A stretch of DNA of 64,000 nt. It comes from CAISCU01 sp943361925 (GTDB lineage Bacteria > Bacteroidota > Bacteroidia > UKL13-3). Location: NCBI GenBank assembly GCA_943361925.1, contig CALRIT020000001.1, positions 310,001-374,000 of the forward strand, read 5' to 3'. The notes below the pieces were generated by a model. That model was not told the DNA's origin. It saw only the letters and a program-made list of their open reading frames with translations, and ran no database searches. The stretch's first letter is position 1, and the number at the start of each line of letters is the position of its first letter. Both the position numbers and the translations under genes were made by a program. Below are positions 34,440 to 43,280 of the stretch, piece by piece.

Positions 34440-35387
34440 ATGTCAAACCAAATCGAACATGTAGAATGCCTGATTGTAGGAAGTGGTCCTGCCGGGTATA
34501 CCGCAGCCATTTATGCTGCAAGAGCTGATATGAAACCTGTTATGTACGCTGGAATGCAACCGGGCGGACAATTAACCATAACCACCGATGTGGAAAATTA
34601 CCCAGGTTATCCTGAGGGAATTATGGGTCCGGAAATGATGGAACTTTTTCGCAAACAAGCTGAAAGATTTGGAACTGATATCAGATATGGTATGATTACC
34701 AAAACAGATTTTTCTGGTAAACCTCCTTATAGATTAGAAGTTGATGAAAACCATGAAATCTTAGCAGAAACCGTAATTATTGCAACTGGTGCAAGTGCTA
34801 AATGGCTTGGTATTCCTTCAGAAGAAAAACTAAATGGTAGAGGAGTTTCTGCTTGTGCTGTTTGTGATGGATTTTTCTTCCGTGGAAAAGATGTTGCAAT
34901 TGTTGGTGCCGGTGATACTGCTTGTGAAGAAGCTAGTTACTTATCAAAAATCTGTAATAAAGTGTATATGCTTGTTAGAAAATCTGAATTCAGAGCTTCT
35001 AAAGCTATGCAACATCGTGTTTTAAACACTCCAAATATTGAGGTTTTATTCAATACAGAAACCGATGAAATTTTAGGTGAAGAGAAGGTAAATGGAATGA
35101 GAATTAAAAACAATCAAACCAACGAAACCAAAGAAATTGAAATCCAAGGTTTCTTCGTTGCAATTGGACATCAACCAAATACTGATATCTTTAAACCATT
35201 CATTAACATGGATGAAACCGGATATATCCAAACTATACCTGGAACAAGTAAAACAAATATTGAAGCTGTTTTTGCATGTGGTGATGCACAAGATAAAGTT
35301 TACCGTCAAGCTGTTACTGCCGCAGGAAGTGGTTGTATGGCTGCTTTAGACGCCGAAAGATACTTAGCTGCCAAAGGAGATATTTAA
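34440..35387 (+). CDS. trxB: thioredoxin-disulfide reductase
   Basis: A 315-residue flavoenzyme. The FAD-binding GSGPAGYTAAIYAARA is at residues 14-29, the redox pair CAVCDG has Cys139 and Cys142, the NADPH site is VGAGDTACEEA, and the C-terminal FAD motif is FACGDAQD. It uses NADPH to reduce thioredoxin, or a bacilliredoxin-like protein, in the cytoplasm. The ytxJ gene begins two bases after its stop, so the two form an operon for thiol redox control. Confidence 0.96.
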   Translation: MSNQIEHVECLIVGSGPAGYTAAIYAARADMKPVMYAGMQPGGQLTITTDVENYPGYPEGIMGPEMMELFRKQAERFGTDIRYGMITKTDFSGKPPYRLEVDENHEILAETVIIATGASAKWLGIPSEEKLNGRGVSACAVCDGFFFRGKDVAIVGAGDTACEEASYLSKICNKVYMLVRKSEFRASKAMQHRVLNTPNIEVLFNTETDEILGEEKVNGMRIKNNQTNETKEIEIQGFFVAIGHQPNTDIFKPFINMDETGYIQTIPGTSKTNIEAVFACGDAQDKVYRQAVTAAGSGCMAALDAERYLAAKGDI

Positions 35388-35389
35388 TT

Positions 35390-35737
35390 ATGAACTGGAA
35401 TACTTTAAATAGGTCAGAACAATTAGCCGATATAGATAAAGTTTCTTTCGAACATCCTGTACTGTTATTCAAACACAGTACAAGATGTTCTATTAGTAGC
35501 AGTGCTCTTGCCCGAATCGAAAGACATTGGCAGGATTCTGATAATGCTATAATTGAACCTTATTACCTGGATTTATTAAATTACCGTCCTGTTTCTAATG
35601 AAATAGCTCATCATTATGGAATCGAACATCAATCGCCACAAGTATTGATTATTAAAAATGGTAAATGTGTTTATAATGCTTCTCATTTAGAGATTCATTA
35701 TGATGTTGTGATGAAATCTGCAGCTATTCCAGCTTAG
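35390..35737 (+). CDS. ytxJ: bacillithiol-system redox protein YtxJ (bacilliredoxin-like)
   Basis: A 115-residue thioredoxin-fold protein. The active segment is HSTRCSISSSA with a single Cys33, matching the STRCxISxxA form of YtxJ, which removes bacillithiol from mixed disulfides. A later cis-Pro region SPQVLIIKNGKCVYNASH fits the fold. The start at 35390 (MNWNTLNRSEQ) is used because the longer frame reads back into trxB. The tight link with trxB supports a redox role. It implies that the host makes bacillithiol; no bsh genes are in the window. Its end overlaps the end of the convergent NFACT gene by 14 bases. Confidence 0.85.
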   Translation: MNWNTLNRSEQLADIDKVSFEHPVLLFKHSTRCSISSSALARIERHWQDSDNAIIEPYYLDLLNYRPVSNEIAHHYGIEHQSPQVLIIKNGKCVYNASHLEIHYDVVMKSAAIPA

Positions 35738-37151
35738 GTTCTGCCAATATCACATCTTCTCTATCAACCCTAACTTGTCCGGGTAATGCTCCTTTGGGCT
35801 TCCGAACAAACTTTTTTTCGGTAACCATAACTGCCACTAATCCACTCGATTTTGATTTGGAAAAATAGGCTGCTAACTCCGCTGCACGTTGTATAACGTG
35901 CTCCGGAGTTTTTCTTTTTTGTTGATTCTTAATGATTACATGACTTCCACTCACTCCTTTTGCATGCAGCCATAAATCGTCTTTTTTCGCAAATTTTAAA
36001 GTCAAAACATCATTATTCTCAGAGTTTCTTCCAACATAAATTCTAAATCCATCACATTCAAATTCCTTGAAACCTGACGCATTTTTCTGCTCAAATTCAA
36101 TTTTATCTTTTTGCTTTAATGCTTTCTTTGTTTCAGCTATTTGAACCTCAATTAATCTTGGTTTGAGCAATTTCAACTTTTCTTCAGCTTGAACAATCAT
36201 TTTATAAGCCTGCTCAATTTCCAATTTGCGATTTTTAGCTTTTCGATAGTATTGAGCTGCATTATCCTGTGGACTTAATTCCTTTTTTAATTTTAAACTG
36301 ATGTTTTCATTCCTGTAAAAATCGAACAATTCAGTTTTTTCATCACCTTTATTTATTAAATGCAAATTGGCCATGATAATATGTCCAATCTCTTCTGGAT
36401 TTATCGCATTTTCTAAATAATGAAGACGGGTTTTGTTATTGTATAAAACCTGTTCCTGTCTTTTTATTTGATCAGATAATGATTTAAGCAACGATTCTTT
36501 TTCCTTTAAAAAATGATATTGTTGAATATATCGTTGTGAGAAAAAAGTATAAGCATCTAAAATATCATAAGAAAAATAGACTTGCTCCTCCTCTATTTGT
36601 TTATCAATATGAAACTCGTATTGTTGGTTCTTTTTATATACGAAGTATGATAATTTGTTTTTCGATTCTTCAATTTCTAAACTCAATTTTTCAGAAGCAA
36701 GCCTGTCAAGTTGATTTAATTGAACTTGAAAATCATTGATTATAGAACTTCTGTAGGATTCATTTGCAATATTATTTTCGAATAAAATAACATTACTTAA
36801 AGGTCCATAACACTTGAATAATAGAATCAAATTTTGTTCAAACTCAAGTAAAAAAGAACGATCATTTTTACTTTGAACAATTTGCTTTACTCTTTTGTAT
36901 TTTATTGATTCGAATAAGGGTTGAACTCCGGAACTCCTACTTAATTCATAATCAAAAAATTGAAATAAACCTTGTCTGCAAGATGTATTTAAACTTAATG
37001 AAAAGTAGTTTTCTTCTAATTTAAATACCAAACTCAATTCATCTTCTTTATACCTGAATACATCAGTTAAAACAGCATTTTCTAATATTGATGAAAGTGC
37101 AATACTTATCCTTTCAATACAAATATAGTGTTGGTGAAAAGAGGCAATCAT
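35724..37151 (-). CDS. NFACT/RqcH-like ribosome quality control protein
   Basis: A 475-residue protein with the NFACT order. The N-terminal domain (1-170) includes QSKNDRSFLLEF, placing Asp97-Arg98 where RqcH/Rqc2 proteins carry the DR pair used to recruit alanyl-tRNA. A long coiled coil follows (about 210-370), and the NFACT-R domain (385-475) has DDLWLHAKGVSGSHVIIKN. Proteins of this kind bind obstructed 50S subunits and add C-terminal alanine tails. It is shorter than firmicute RqcH (about 570), so the helix-hairpin-helix part seems reduced; function is inferred. It overlaps the following PhnP-like gene by one base. Confidence 0.8.
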   Translation of the reverse strand: MIASFHQHYICIERISIALSSILENAVLTDVFRYKEDELSLVFKLEENYFSLSLNTSCRQGLFQFFDYELSRSSGVQPLFESIKYKRVKQIVQSKNDRSFLLEFEQNLILLFKCYGPLSNVILFENNIANESYRSSIINDFQVQLNQLDRLASEKLSLEIEESKNKLSYFVYKKNQQYEFHIDKQIEEEQVYFSYDILDAYTFFSQRYIQQYHFLKEKESLLKSLSDQIKRQEQVLYNNKTRLHYLENAINPEEIGHIIMANLHLINKGDEKTELFDFYRNENISLKLKKELSPQDNAAQYYRKAKNRKLEIEQAYKMIVQAEEKLKLLKPRLIEVQIAETKKALKQKDKIEFEQKNASGFKEFECDGFRIYVGRNSENNDVLTLKFAKKDDLWLHAKGVSGSHVIIKNQQKRKTPEHVIQRAAELAAYFSKSKSSGLVAVMVTEKKFVRKPKGALPGQVRVDREDVILAEPKLE

Positions 37152-37918
37152 TATGATTTAAAATCTAATTGCAATCCATCGTAGGCCAAGTGAATATGGC
37201 TTGGTAACTCTTTTTCAACTTCATTATGCAAACCCAATTGGTGACTAATATGTGTTAAATAAGCTTCTTGTGGTTTTAACTCGTTTATTAATTCAACAGC
37301 CTCATCAAGGGTAAAATGAGAAATATGTTTTTCTTTACGTAATGCATTTAAAACAAGATATTTACATCCCTTAATTTTTTCTTTTTCTTCATCACTAATT
37401 GCATTCGCATCAGTAATATAAACAAACTCCCCAAACCTAAATCCCAGTACCGGTAATTTATGATGTAATACTCTAATGGGTGTGATTTTATTTCCAAATA
37501 ATTCAAAACTATCGGTACCAATTCTATGAATATTCATTTCAGGAACACCCGGATATTTAGGTTCAGTAAAGGCATAATGAAATTCAGAACGAATTGAATT
37601 TTCAACCCATTCTTCACAATAAACATCAATTGCCTTTTTCATGATGAAATTAAATCCTCTGATATCATCTAATCCGGCTAAATGATCTCTATGTGCATGT
37701 GTAAACAAAATTGCATCAAGTTGACGTATTCCTGAAACCAACATTTGCTCTCTAAAATCGGGTCCTGTATCAACTACAATATTTCTATCTTCTGTTTGAA
37801 TTAATATACTCGACCTTAATCTTTTATCACGTTTATTTGTAGAGGAACACACCAAACAATCGCATGCTATGATTGGCACTCCTTGTGAGGTTCCTGTTCC
37901 TAAAAATGTTACTTTCAT
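37151..37918 (-). CDS. MBL-fold metallohydrolase, PhnP-like
   Basis: A 255-residue metallo-beta-lactamase-fold enzyme. FLGTGTSQGVP opens the fold, CDCLVC is a Cys cluster typical of PhnP-type proteins, FTHAHRDHLAGLDD is the metal site (HxHxDH), and later ligands lie in VLHHKLPVLGFRFGEFVYITDA and LTHISHQLG. PhnP enzymes cleave cyclic phosphodiesters, but members of this group in Bacteroidota are also described only as general hydrolases. The start ATG at 37918 (MKVTFLGTG) is the likely one. It is in an operon with the NFACT gene. Confidence 0.8.
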   Translation of the reverse strand: MKVTFLGTGTSQGVPIIACDCLVCSSTNKRDKRLRSSILIQTEDRNIVVDTGPDFREQMLVSGIRQLDAILFTHAHRDHLAGLDDIRGFNFIMKKAIDVYCEEWVENSIRSEFHYAFTEPKYPGVPEMNIHRIGTDSFELFGNKITPIRVLHHKLPVLGFRFGEFVYITDANAISDEEKEKIKGCKYLVLNALRKEKHISHFTLDEAVELINELKPQEAYLTHISHQLGLHNEVEKELPSHIHLAYDGLQLDFKS

Positions 37919-37989
37919 GATAGGCACAAATTATAGAATATCTCTGTAATTTTCAGCATAAAAATCGAATAGATTTAGAAAAATAACAC

Positions 37990-39447
37990 TTAGCTTATTT
38001 TAACATAAGTTGACTTTCCTTGGAGTTTTCTTTCTTTTTCCCATTCAATAGATAAAAACATATATGACCAGGAAAGATAAATAATATATCCTGTAGGTAA
38101 TTGACCCAATACCTGATTACCATAACTGGCAGCTGCAATACCAAAATATCCGCAGGTGAGTGCTATAATTTTCTGTCGTAGTTTAGGATCCGTTAGCCTA
38201 AAGCAATTGATAATCCCATAACCAAGAATGACGACCAATGAAATGATATGAAGCCACAAACCTATGACTCCGGTTTCAACCCAAACTTTCACATACCAGC
38301 TATCCAATGCTGTTTCTGCTAAAAATGAACCCGGTGTAAACCTTTGTCCCCAGCTACCACCAGAACCAATTCCACCACCTAAAGGACGTGATGCAAGATA
38401 AGCTCTAAGTTTTTTCTGATTATCAAGTCTCACTTGTAAGGATGCATCATTTGGATCTAATGCCGTTCTCATCCTGTGAATCTGGTAATTTCCATCACCA
38501 ATATGGGTATATTTTAATGTACCGAATAACAATCCTCCAATAATACCTCCTATGATTAGAATTCTTAAATTACCAATTAAAAACAGGTATAATGCACCGC
38601 CTGCTGCTAGCACAAAAAGTGGTCCTCTACTTCCAGATAAGGCATAACCCCAGAAACATGCCGCTACAATAAACCAATAAAATGTTTTTTGTGATTTATC
38701 AAATGGTCCAATTGCCATTAATAAAGCAAATAAAGTGGTATGTGCCATTGCCGCACCAAACTGCCCTGCATCAGAATAAAAAGAAAATATCCGAAGCTGC
38801 CCTTGAATTTCATGCGTAATGGAACCACCATTATCAAGCCAGGCCCTCTCACCTGCTGTTACACCGATATAGTGCATTTTAAATCCATAAAAGGCAGATA
38901 CAAGACTCCAAATCATCCAGATTTTGATGAATTGATCAAGGCCTTCTTCTGTGTCCCAAAGCACATATACCAAGGCCACAATTTGCATTGGGTAAAACGA
39001 CAATCCACGCACTGCATAAAACCACGCTTCTTTACTTCTTGCTTCCGGATTGATTAGTTCGACCAGCGTAAAACAAAACCAAAAGAATAAAATCCAGAAA
39101 AGCGGACTGGCAAAATTTCGAGTTCCTTTTTGTTCCGATTTTTTAAATAGCGTTGCCAGAATACAAATGAGTAGTAAAAAATCGATACCTAAACCCCATG
39201 GAATCTGGGTATCGATAAACCTCATCATTCCATTCGAAAGAAATGAAAGATGAAAACTATAAAGTAATGCTATGATTGGATTGTAGAATATAATTGCTAA
39301 GAATCCAACTAAAATTGGTAAGCCCAATAAATAAGTAATGGTTGCCATTTGCCCCTTACCTATCATATACCCAATAATAAGCGCAATAATAATAAAGCCT
39401 GTCAAAGCTCTCAGGTCTTTGCCATATTTTGCTTTTAGTGAGTTCAA
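37990..39447 (-). CDS. O-antigen ligase/polymerase-like membrane protein (Wzy_C type)
   Basis: A 485-residue membrane protein with about 11-12 helices. The large periplasmic loop between residues 330 and 400 contains RLDNQKKLRAYLASRPLGGG and ETALDSWYVKVWVETGVIGL, the conserved Arg-rich and E-T-G pattern of the Wzy_C (O-antigen ligase) family. It probably polymerises or ligates polysaccharide repeat units on the periplasmic face. It follows a Wzc-like gene after six bases and is the last gene of a three-gene export group. Glycosyltransferases are not in the window, so the polymer is unknown. Confidence 0.8.
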   Translation of the reverse strand: MNSLKAKYGKDLRALTGFIIIALIIGYMIGKGQMATITYLLGLPILVGFLAIIFYNPIIALLYSFHLSFLSNGMMRFIDTQIPWGLGIDFLLLICILATLFKKSEQKGTRNFASPLFWILFFWFCFTLVELINPEARSKEAWFYAVRGLSFYPMQIVALVYVLWDTEEGLDQFIKIWMIWSLVSAFYGFKMHYIGVTAGERAWLDNGGSITHEIQGQLRIFSFYSDAGQFGAAMAHTTLFALLMAIGPFDKSQKTFYWFIVAACFWGYALSGSRGPLFVLAAGGALYLFLIGNLRILIIGGIIGGLLFGTLKYTHIGDGNYQIHRMRTALDPNDASLQVRLDNQKKLRAYLASRPLGGGIGSGGSWGQRFTPGSFLAETALDSWYVKVWVETGVIGLWLHIISLVVILGYGIINCFRLTDPKLRQKIIALTCGYFGIAAASYGNQVLGQLPTGYIIYLSWSYMFLSIEWEKERKLQGKSTYVKIS

Positions 39448-39453
39448 AACCAG

Positions 39454-41658
39454 TTAGTATTTTTGTCCACCAAGGACCATTTTCAATTTTCTTCTGAAAG
39501 CAGATCTTTTCTTAGGGATTTCACCATAAATAGATTCAAGCAAATCCGGTTCAACATGATTCAGAATAACCTTTACTTTTCCTTCTGTTAATTTCTGGTA
39601 GTTCTTTAACTGGAACTTATCGGCACTTGTCCATGATTTCTGTGCATGTACAATCAATATTGAAAGATTTGCCATCGAAATTAATTGCGATGGAATTGGA
39701 TACTTTTTCAATTCAGGAATTTCCAAAATTGTATAAGAAATATCGTCAGTTGGACCTGATTCATTTTCTTTTAAAAAGTCACTGATACCGTTATAATCAA
39801 TCAATTCATCAACTACTCTGTACTTACTTGCTATTACTTTAGGATTTTCCTCCATGATTTTTTCATCATGGTTTTGAGAAGTTTCCGGAAATAAATAGAG
39901 TACTTTATTTCTAATTCTAGATAACTTTTTAACTAATTCTTCAGCAAAGAATGTCTTTCCTTCAGCATTTTTAACACTAAATACAGCTATTAAGTAATTT
40001 CGCGCATGAGGAGCACTTTGCCTCAAATCAATAAACACTTCATTTAAAACTTGCTGCATTAATGAAGAAGCAACTTCATCTACTCCAACTAATTTTGTGT
40101 TGATGCCTTGCTTTTCAGGAATCGCATTTAATAATGGTAAACCAAGTATAGTTTCAACTTTATCAGGATAACGAAGAGACTTATTCATCATCTCTTTTGC
40201 AATGTAAAATCCTAATAATAAAACCAAACCCAAAACGAAACTAGCAATAATTAATAATGCACGTTTAGAAGGAAGTGGTTGTAATGGGAAAAATGGATGG
40301 TCAATAACTTTAAGGTTATTACTCATTTCTAAACTTTGCTGTCTTAATTTAGCAAGATTTAATCCATGTAAAACCGATAAATATTCTTTTTCGTTAACTG
40401 AAATTTCTCTTTCCAATCTTCCTAATGTTGAACCCAATGGAGCAAATTCTGAATATATGCCCTCATATTGTTTCATACGTAATTCAAATACCTGTAAGCG
40501 ACCTTTGGATTCCTCCAATTCAACAATTTTAGATAACCACTCGTTTAATAGTGATTCCTGAGGAACCCATTCTATAGAGTTATTGAATTCATAATAATCT
40601 CTGGCTTTTTCTTTTAGTTTGATTTTAATGGCTTCTGCTTGATCTCTGAACTCTGCAATTTCATCAGCATTTGCTTTGTAAATTGTAGCATTAGTTATCT
40701 TAAAATTGATATTGGCAAGGTCTTGTCGCAATGTCACCAACTCCTCGTTATAGCCCACAAAGTCGGAGTAATTATTCATTTTCTCCTCAATTCTGGTTGT
40801 AGCTTTTTGAGCAGCTTCCAGTTTCATTTTTTCTTTGTAGTAATCTGTCGATAAATCCTCTTTTGATTCCGCAACGAATTTTGCTTGTTCGTAGTAATTG
40901 ATGATTTTATTGTTTACTCCAAAATCTCTCAATTTGTTTTCGGAATTTTGAAGAACACCAAATGCATGTTGTAATTGTTGCTCAAAATATTTTACCACAT
41001 TTTGAGTTTCAGAACCTTTAATTCCTCTATATCTTGAAGAAAAAGCATCAATATAAAACTTCAATCCATTCCAACAAACACCGGCATCATTAGATTTAAA
41101 AGTCATTTCCAACATATCACTGGCATTTTTTCTCATTACTGTGATACTTCCTGAAATGCTACCTATATAATAATATGAACCAGGGTAAGTAAGTAAATCT
41201 CTTACTGTATTTTTATTAGAACTATCTTTTACTGAGAATAATTTCTTAACTGTTTTGTTGAAATCTCCAGGAACTATAAGTTTTGATCTTTCATCAACCG
41301 GCACTAATTCTGCAAGTTTTTCAAATCCTTTTTTACTGAGAATATTTGGATCCGGTTCTTTTAACAATAAATGCTGTGCAAGTAATTTAATTGAAACTTC
41401 TTCAACAGTTTCACGACTTTTAATTGTAGTGATTAAGTTATCAAAAGCATTACTAACTTTAAAATTATCAATTCTTTCGCTACCATCATCGGTAATACTG
41501 TATCCAGAAGCTAAACCCGTGTAAATAGTAGTTTGAGTTTCATATTCCTTGGGCATGTCTTTAGTAAAAAAAACGACAGCCCCTGCCAATAAGCAAGGAA
41601 AGATGATTAACCACCTGGCGTTTTTTAATATAATTCTTGAAAAGACAATTAAATTCAT
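39454..41658 (-). CDS. Wzc/GumC-like polysaccharide co-polymerase with degenerate kinase domain
   Basis: A 734-residue inner-membrane protein. Helix 1 (16-32) and helix 2 (466-487) border a large periplasmic coiled-coil region, the Wzz/Wzc plan. The cytoplasmic C-terminal domain resembles BY-kinases but its Walker A (FSVKNAEGKTF, 560-570) lacks the usual Gly residues, no DxD Walker A' is found, and there is no Tyr cluster at the tail. It may therefore bind nucleotide weakly or act only as a scaffold. It overlaps the TolC-like gene by four bases (ATGA). It controls chain length and couples to export, by family. Confidence 0.85.
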   Translation of the reverse strand: MNLIVFSRIILKNARWLIIFPCLLAGAVVFFTKDMPKEYETQTTIYTGLASGYSITDDGSERIDNFKVSNAFDNLITTIKSRETVEEVSIKLLAQHLLLKEPDPNILSKKGFEKLAELVPVDERSKLIVPGDFNKTVKKLFSVKDSSNKNTVRDLLTYPGSYYYIGSISGSITVMRKNASDMLEMTFKSNDAGVCWNGLKFYIDAFSSRYRGIKGSETQNVVKYFEQQLQHAFGVLQNSENKLRDFGVNNKIINYYEQAKFVAESKEDLSTDYYKEKMKLEAAQKATTRIEEKMNNYSDFVGYNEELVTLRQDLANINFKITNATIYKANADEIAEFRDQAEAIKIKLKEKARDYYEFNNSIEWVPQESLLNEWLSKIVELEESKGRLQVFELRMKQYEGIYSEFAPLGSTLGRLEREISVNEKEYLSVLHGLNLAKLRQQSLEMSNNLKVIDHPFFPLQPLPSKRALLIIASFVLGLVLLLGFYIAKEMMNKSLRYPDKVETILGLPLLNAIPEKQGINTKLVGVDEVASSLMQQVLNEVFIDLRQSAPHARNYLIAVFSVKNAEGKTFFAEELVKKLSRIRNKVLYLFPETSQNHDEKIMEENPKVIASKYRVVDELIDYNGISDFLKENESGPTDDISYTILEIPELKKYPIPSQLISMANLSILIVHAQKSWTSADKFQLKNYQKLTEGKVKVILNHVEPDLLESIYGEIPKKRSAFRRKLKMVLGGQKY

Positions 41659-42563
41659 TTACCGACTCCCTTTTTTATTTTTAAAGTATTCAACTTCACA
41701 CCTACCCAATTTTCCAAAACATAATAATATGTCATGAAATCTTTCTTAGACATCTCTAAATTACTTTCTGCAAGCGCTTGTAAGTTTTTCAAACGCGAAA
41801 GTTCCTGAGGATGTATTTTTCCTCGCTTCATTTCTACAGTTGCAATCTCTGATGTCAATTTCGCACTTTCCACATCCTGGGTTCTAATCCACAATAACTT
41901 TTGGGCTGCAAGTAAATTAAAATAATCTTGAATTATCAACCTTCTTAAGGTCATTTCTTCTTCTTCTTTTTTTGCTTTGGCCATTTCAACTTCAGCTTTG
42001 TATTGCTTCATTCTATAAGGCCTTGAAACTAACTCAGTTGCAGGTAAAGTGAAATTAAAGCCAACTCTATAACCAACTCCTAAACTATTATTTAAAACTG
42101 AACCATCTGAATTAACTGTATTTAAGTTGGTTTGATTTCCATAACTATAATTATAAAATCCACTTAAACCATTCAACCAAACAAACCTCATGTTTTTAAG
42201 GTTGTATTCCATTCGTTTAACACTTTCTTTTTCAAAACGCAAACTTGGGTTTTGATTTAAAGCAATAACTATAAGTGAGTCAAGACTAGGAATTTGTGAA
42301 GCCAAATCAACATCAGGATCAAAAGCAATATAATCAATTGGAACTCCGCCAGCAGGAACCGGTTTTTCTACCATTTGCTTAGATAAATCAGGCGCAGGAT
42401 TTTTTCTAACCATTAAAGTTGTATCCTTAACAGTAGGTTTTGTATTTGTTACAGGAGCAGTAACCTGAGCAAATACGGAAACATTGAATAGCAGCATAAA
42501 GAGCAAACTTGCTCCTAGTGTATTCACTTTTTGCTTTAATTCTTTGTTGTTATTCATATGCAT
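41655..42563 (-). CDS. half-length TolC-family outer-membrane protein
   Basis: A 302-residue secreted protein (signal ending near SVFAQ). From about residue 92 (SLDSLIVIALNQNPSLRFEKESVKRMEYNLKNMRF) it follows the outer-membrane-efflux pattern: a long helix, strands (GFYNYSYGNQTNL ... VGYRVGFNFTLP), and a long return helix to LENWVGVKL. Only one of the two repeats of a TolC protomer is present, so a ring would need about six copies. It precedes the Wzc-like and Wzy-like genes, in the place of a Wza export channel. The Pro-rich segment at 35-75 is extra. The start may be MNNN two codons downstream. Confidence 0.75.
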   Translation of the reverse strand: MHMNNNKELKQKVNTLGASLLFMLLFNVSVFAQVTAPVTNTKPTVKDTTLMVRKNPAPDLSKQMVEKPVPAGGVPIDYIAFDPDVDLASQIPSLDSLIVIALNQNPSLRFEKESVKRMEYNLKNMRFVWLNGLSGFYNYSYGNQTNLNTVNSDGSVLNNSLGVGYRVGFNFTLPATELVSRPYRMKQYKAEVEMAKAKKEEEEMTLRRLIIQDYFNLLAAQKLLWIRTQDVESAKLTSEIATVEMKRGKIHPQELSRLKNLQALAESNLEMSKKDFMTYYYVLENWVGVKLNTLKIKKGVGK

Positions 42564-42574
42564 TTTGCAGCAAT

Positions 42575-42604
42575 CAAAAATAATTCTATGATTTAAAAAT
42601 CAAA
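42575..42604 (-). promoter_or_regulatory. Bacteroidota-type promoter of the polysaccharide export genes
   Basis: Reading the reverse strand, TTTG (42604-42601), an 18-base spacer and TATTTTTG (42582-42575) match TTTG-N19/20-TANNTTTG closely. The box lies 12 bases before the first ATG, so the leader would be very short. Confidence 0.5.
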
Positions 42605-42738
42605 CAGGCTCAAACACATGTTTAATCGTGAATTGTTCTTTATTGTATACAATCTGTAATTTTCAAATTTGAGAAAAATTTTATTTTCAATTAAACCTTT
42701 CAGGTATTATTTTATCTTAGTTTTATAAATACAAAAAT

Positions 42739-43182
42739 ATGAATAAGTTAATTGTAATGTTCTTCATCATCTTTACTGTAGCAGTAAATTTTGATTCTTT
42801 AGCTCAGAAATCTAAAATGGAAAAGAGAAAAGAAATGAAAGCAAAAGGTCAGGAATTTAAGGATAAACTTAAACTTACAGATGACCAAATGGTTAAAATG
42901 AAAGAAATTAGAAAAAAAACAAAAGATGAAGTTAAGGCGAAACTTGCAGCCAATCCTAATGCAACAAAAGAAGAAAAAAGAAAAATAATGAGAAGCGCTG
43001 TAGAAGCTGCTGATATTGAAATAATGGCGATTTTAACTCCTGAACAACAAGTGATTTACAAGCAAGAGAAAGAAAAAAGAAAACAGGAAAGAATCGAAAA
43101 AATGAAACAGAATAAAGGTAATAATAAAGGAAATCCTCAACAAGATAAAGAACTTGAGGATGCAATTATGGAAGGTTTATAG
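42739..43182 (+). CDS. periplasmic Spy/CpxP-like LTXXQ protein
   Basis: A 147-residue protein with a signal peptide (VMFFIIFTVAVNFDSLAQ). The mature chain is helical and strongly charged, with two LTxxQ-type motifs, LTDDQMVKMKEI near residue 47 and LTPEQQVIYKQE near 100, the pattern of Spy/CpxP periplasmic chaperones. Lys and Glu dominate, and the tail KQNKGNNKGNPQQDKEL is low complexity. It would protect or sense envelope proteins. It is a single gene with its own terminator. Confidence 0.75.
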   Translation: MNKLIVMFFIIFTVAVNFDSLAQKSKMEKRKEMKAKGQEFKDKLKLTDDQMVKMKEIRKKTKDEVKAKLAANPNATKEEKRKIMRSAVEAADIEIMAILTPEQQVIYKQEKEKRKQERIEKMKQNKGNNKGNPQQDKELEDAIMEGL

Positions 43183-43203
43183 TTTATATTTTATCTGATT
43201 TTT

Positions 43204-43246
43204 AAAGCCGTTTCAATGATAAATTGAAACGGCTTTTTCTTTTTTT
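43204..43246 (+). terminator. terminator after the LTXXQ protein gene
   Basis: AAAGCCGTTTCAAT pairs with ATTGAAACGGCTTT and is followed by T-rich sequence. The longest frame of queG starts within it, which supports the later queG start. Confidence 0.92.
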
Positions 43247-43280
43247 ATTAAGAGAATTTCTTTTTGATTTAATTTACAAA

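Noticed and set aside
41655..42563. The TolC-like gene as a truncated pseudogene
   Set aside because: The frame is intact with a signal peptide and ends with an ATGA overlap to the next gene; no leftover second repeat is found downstream. A half-length form is the better reading.
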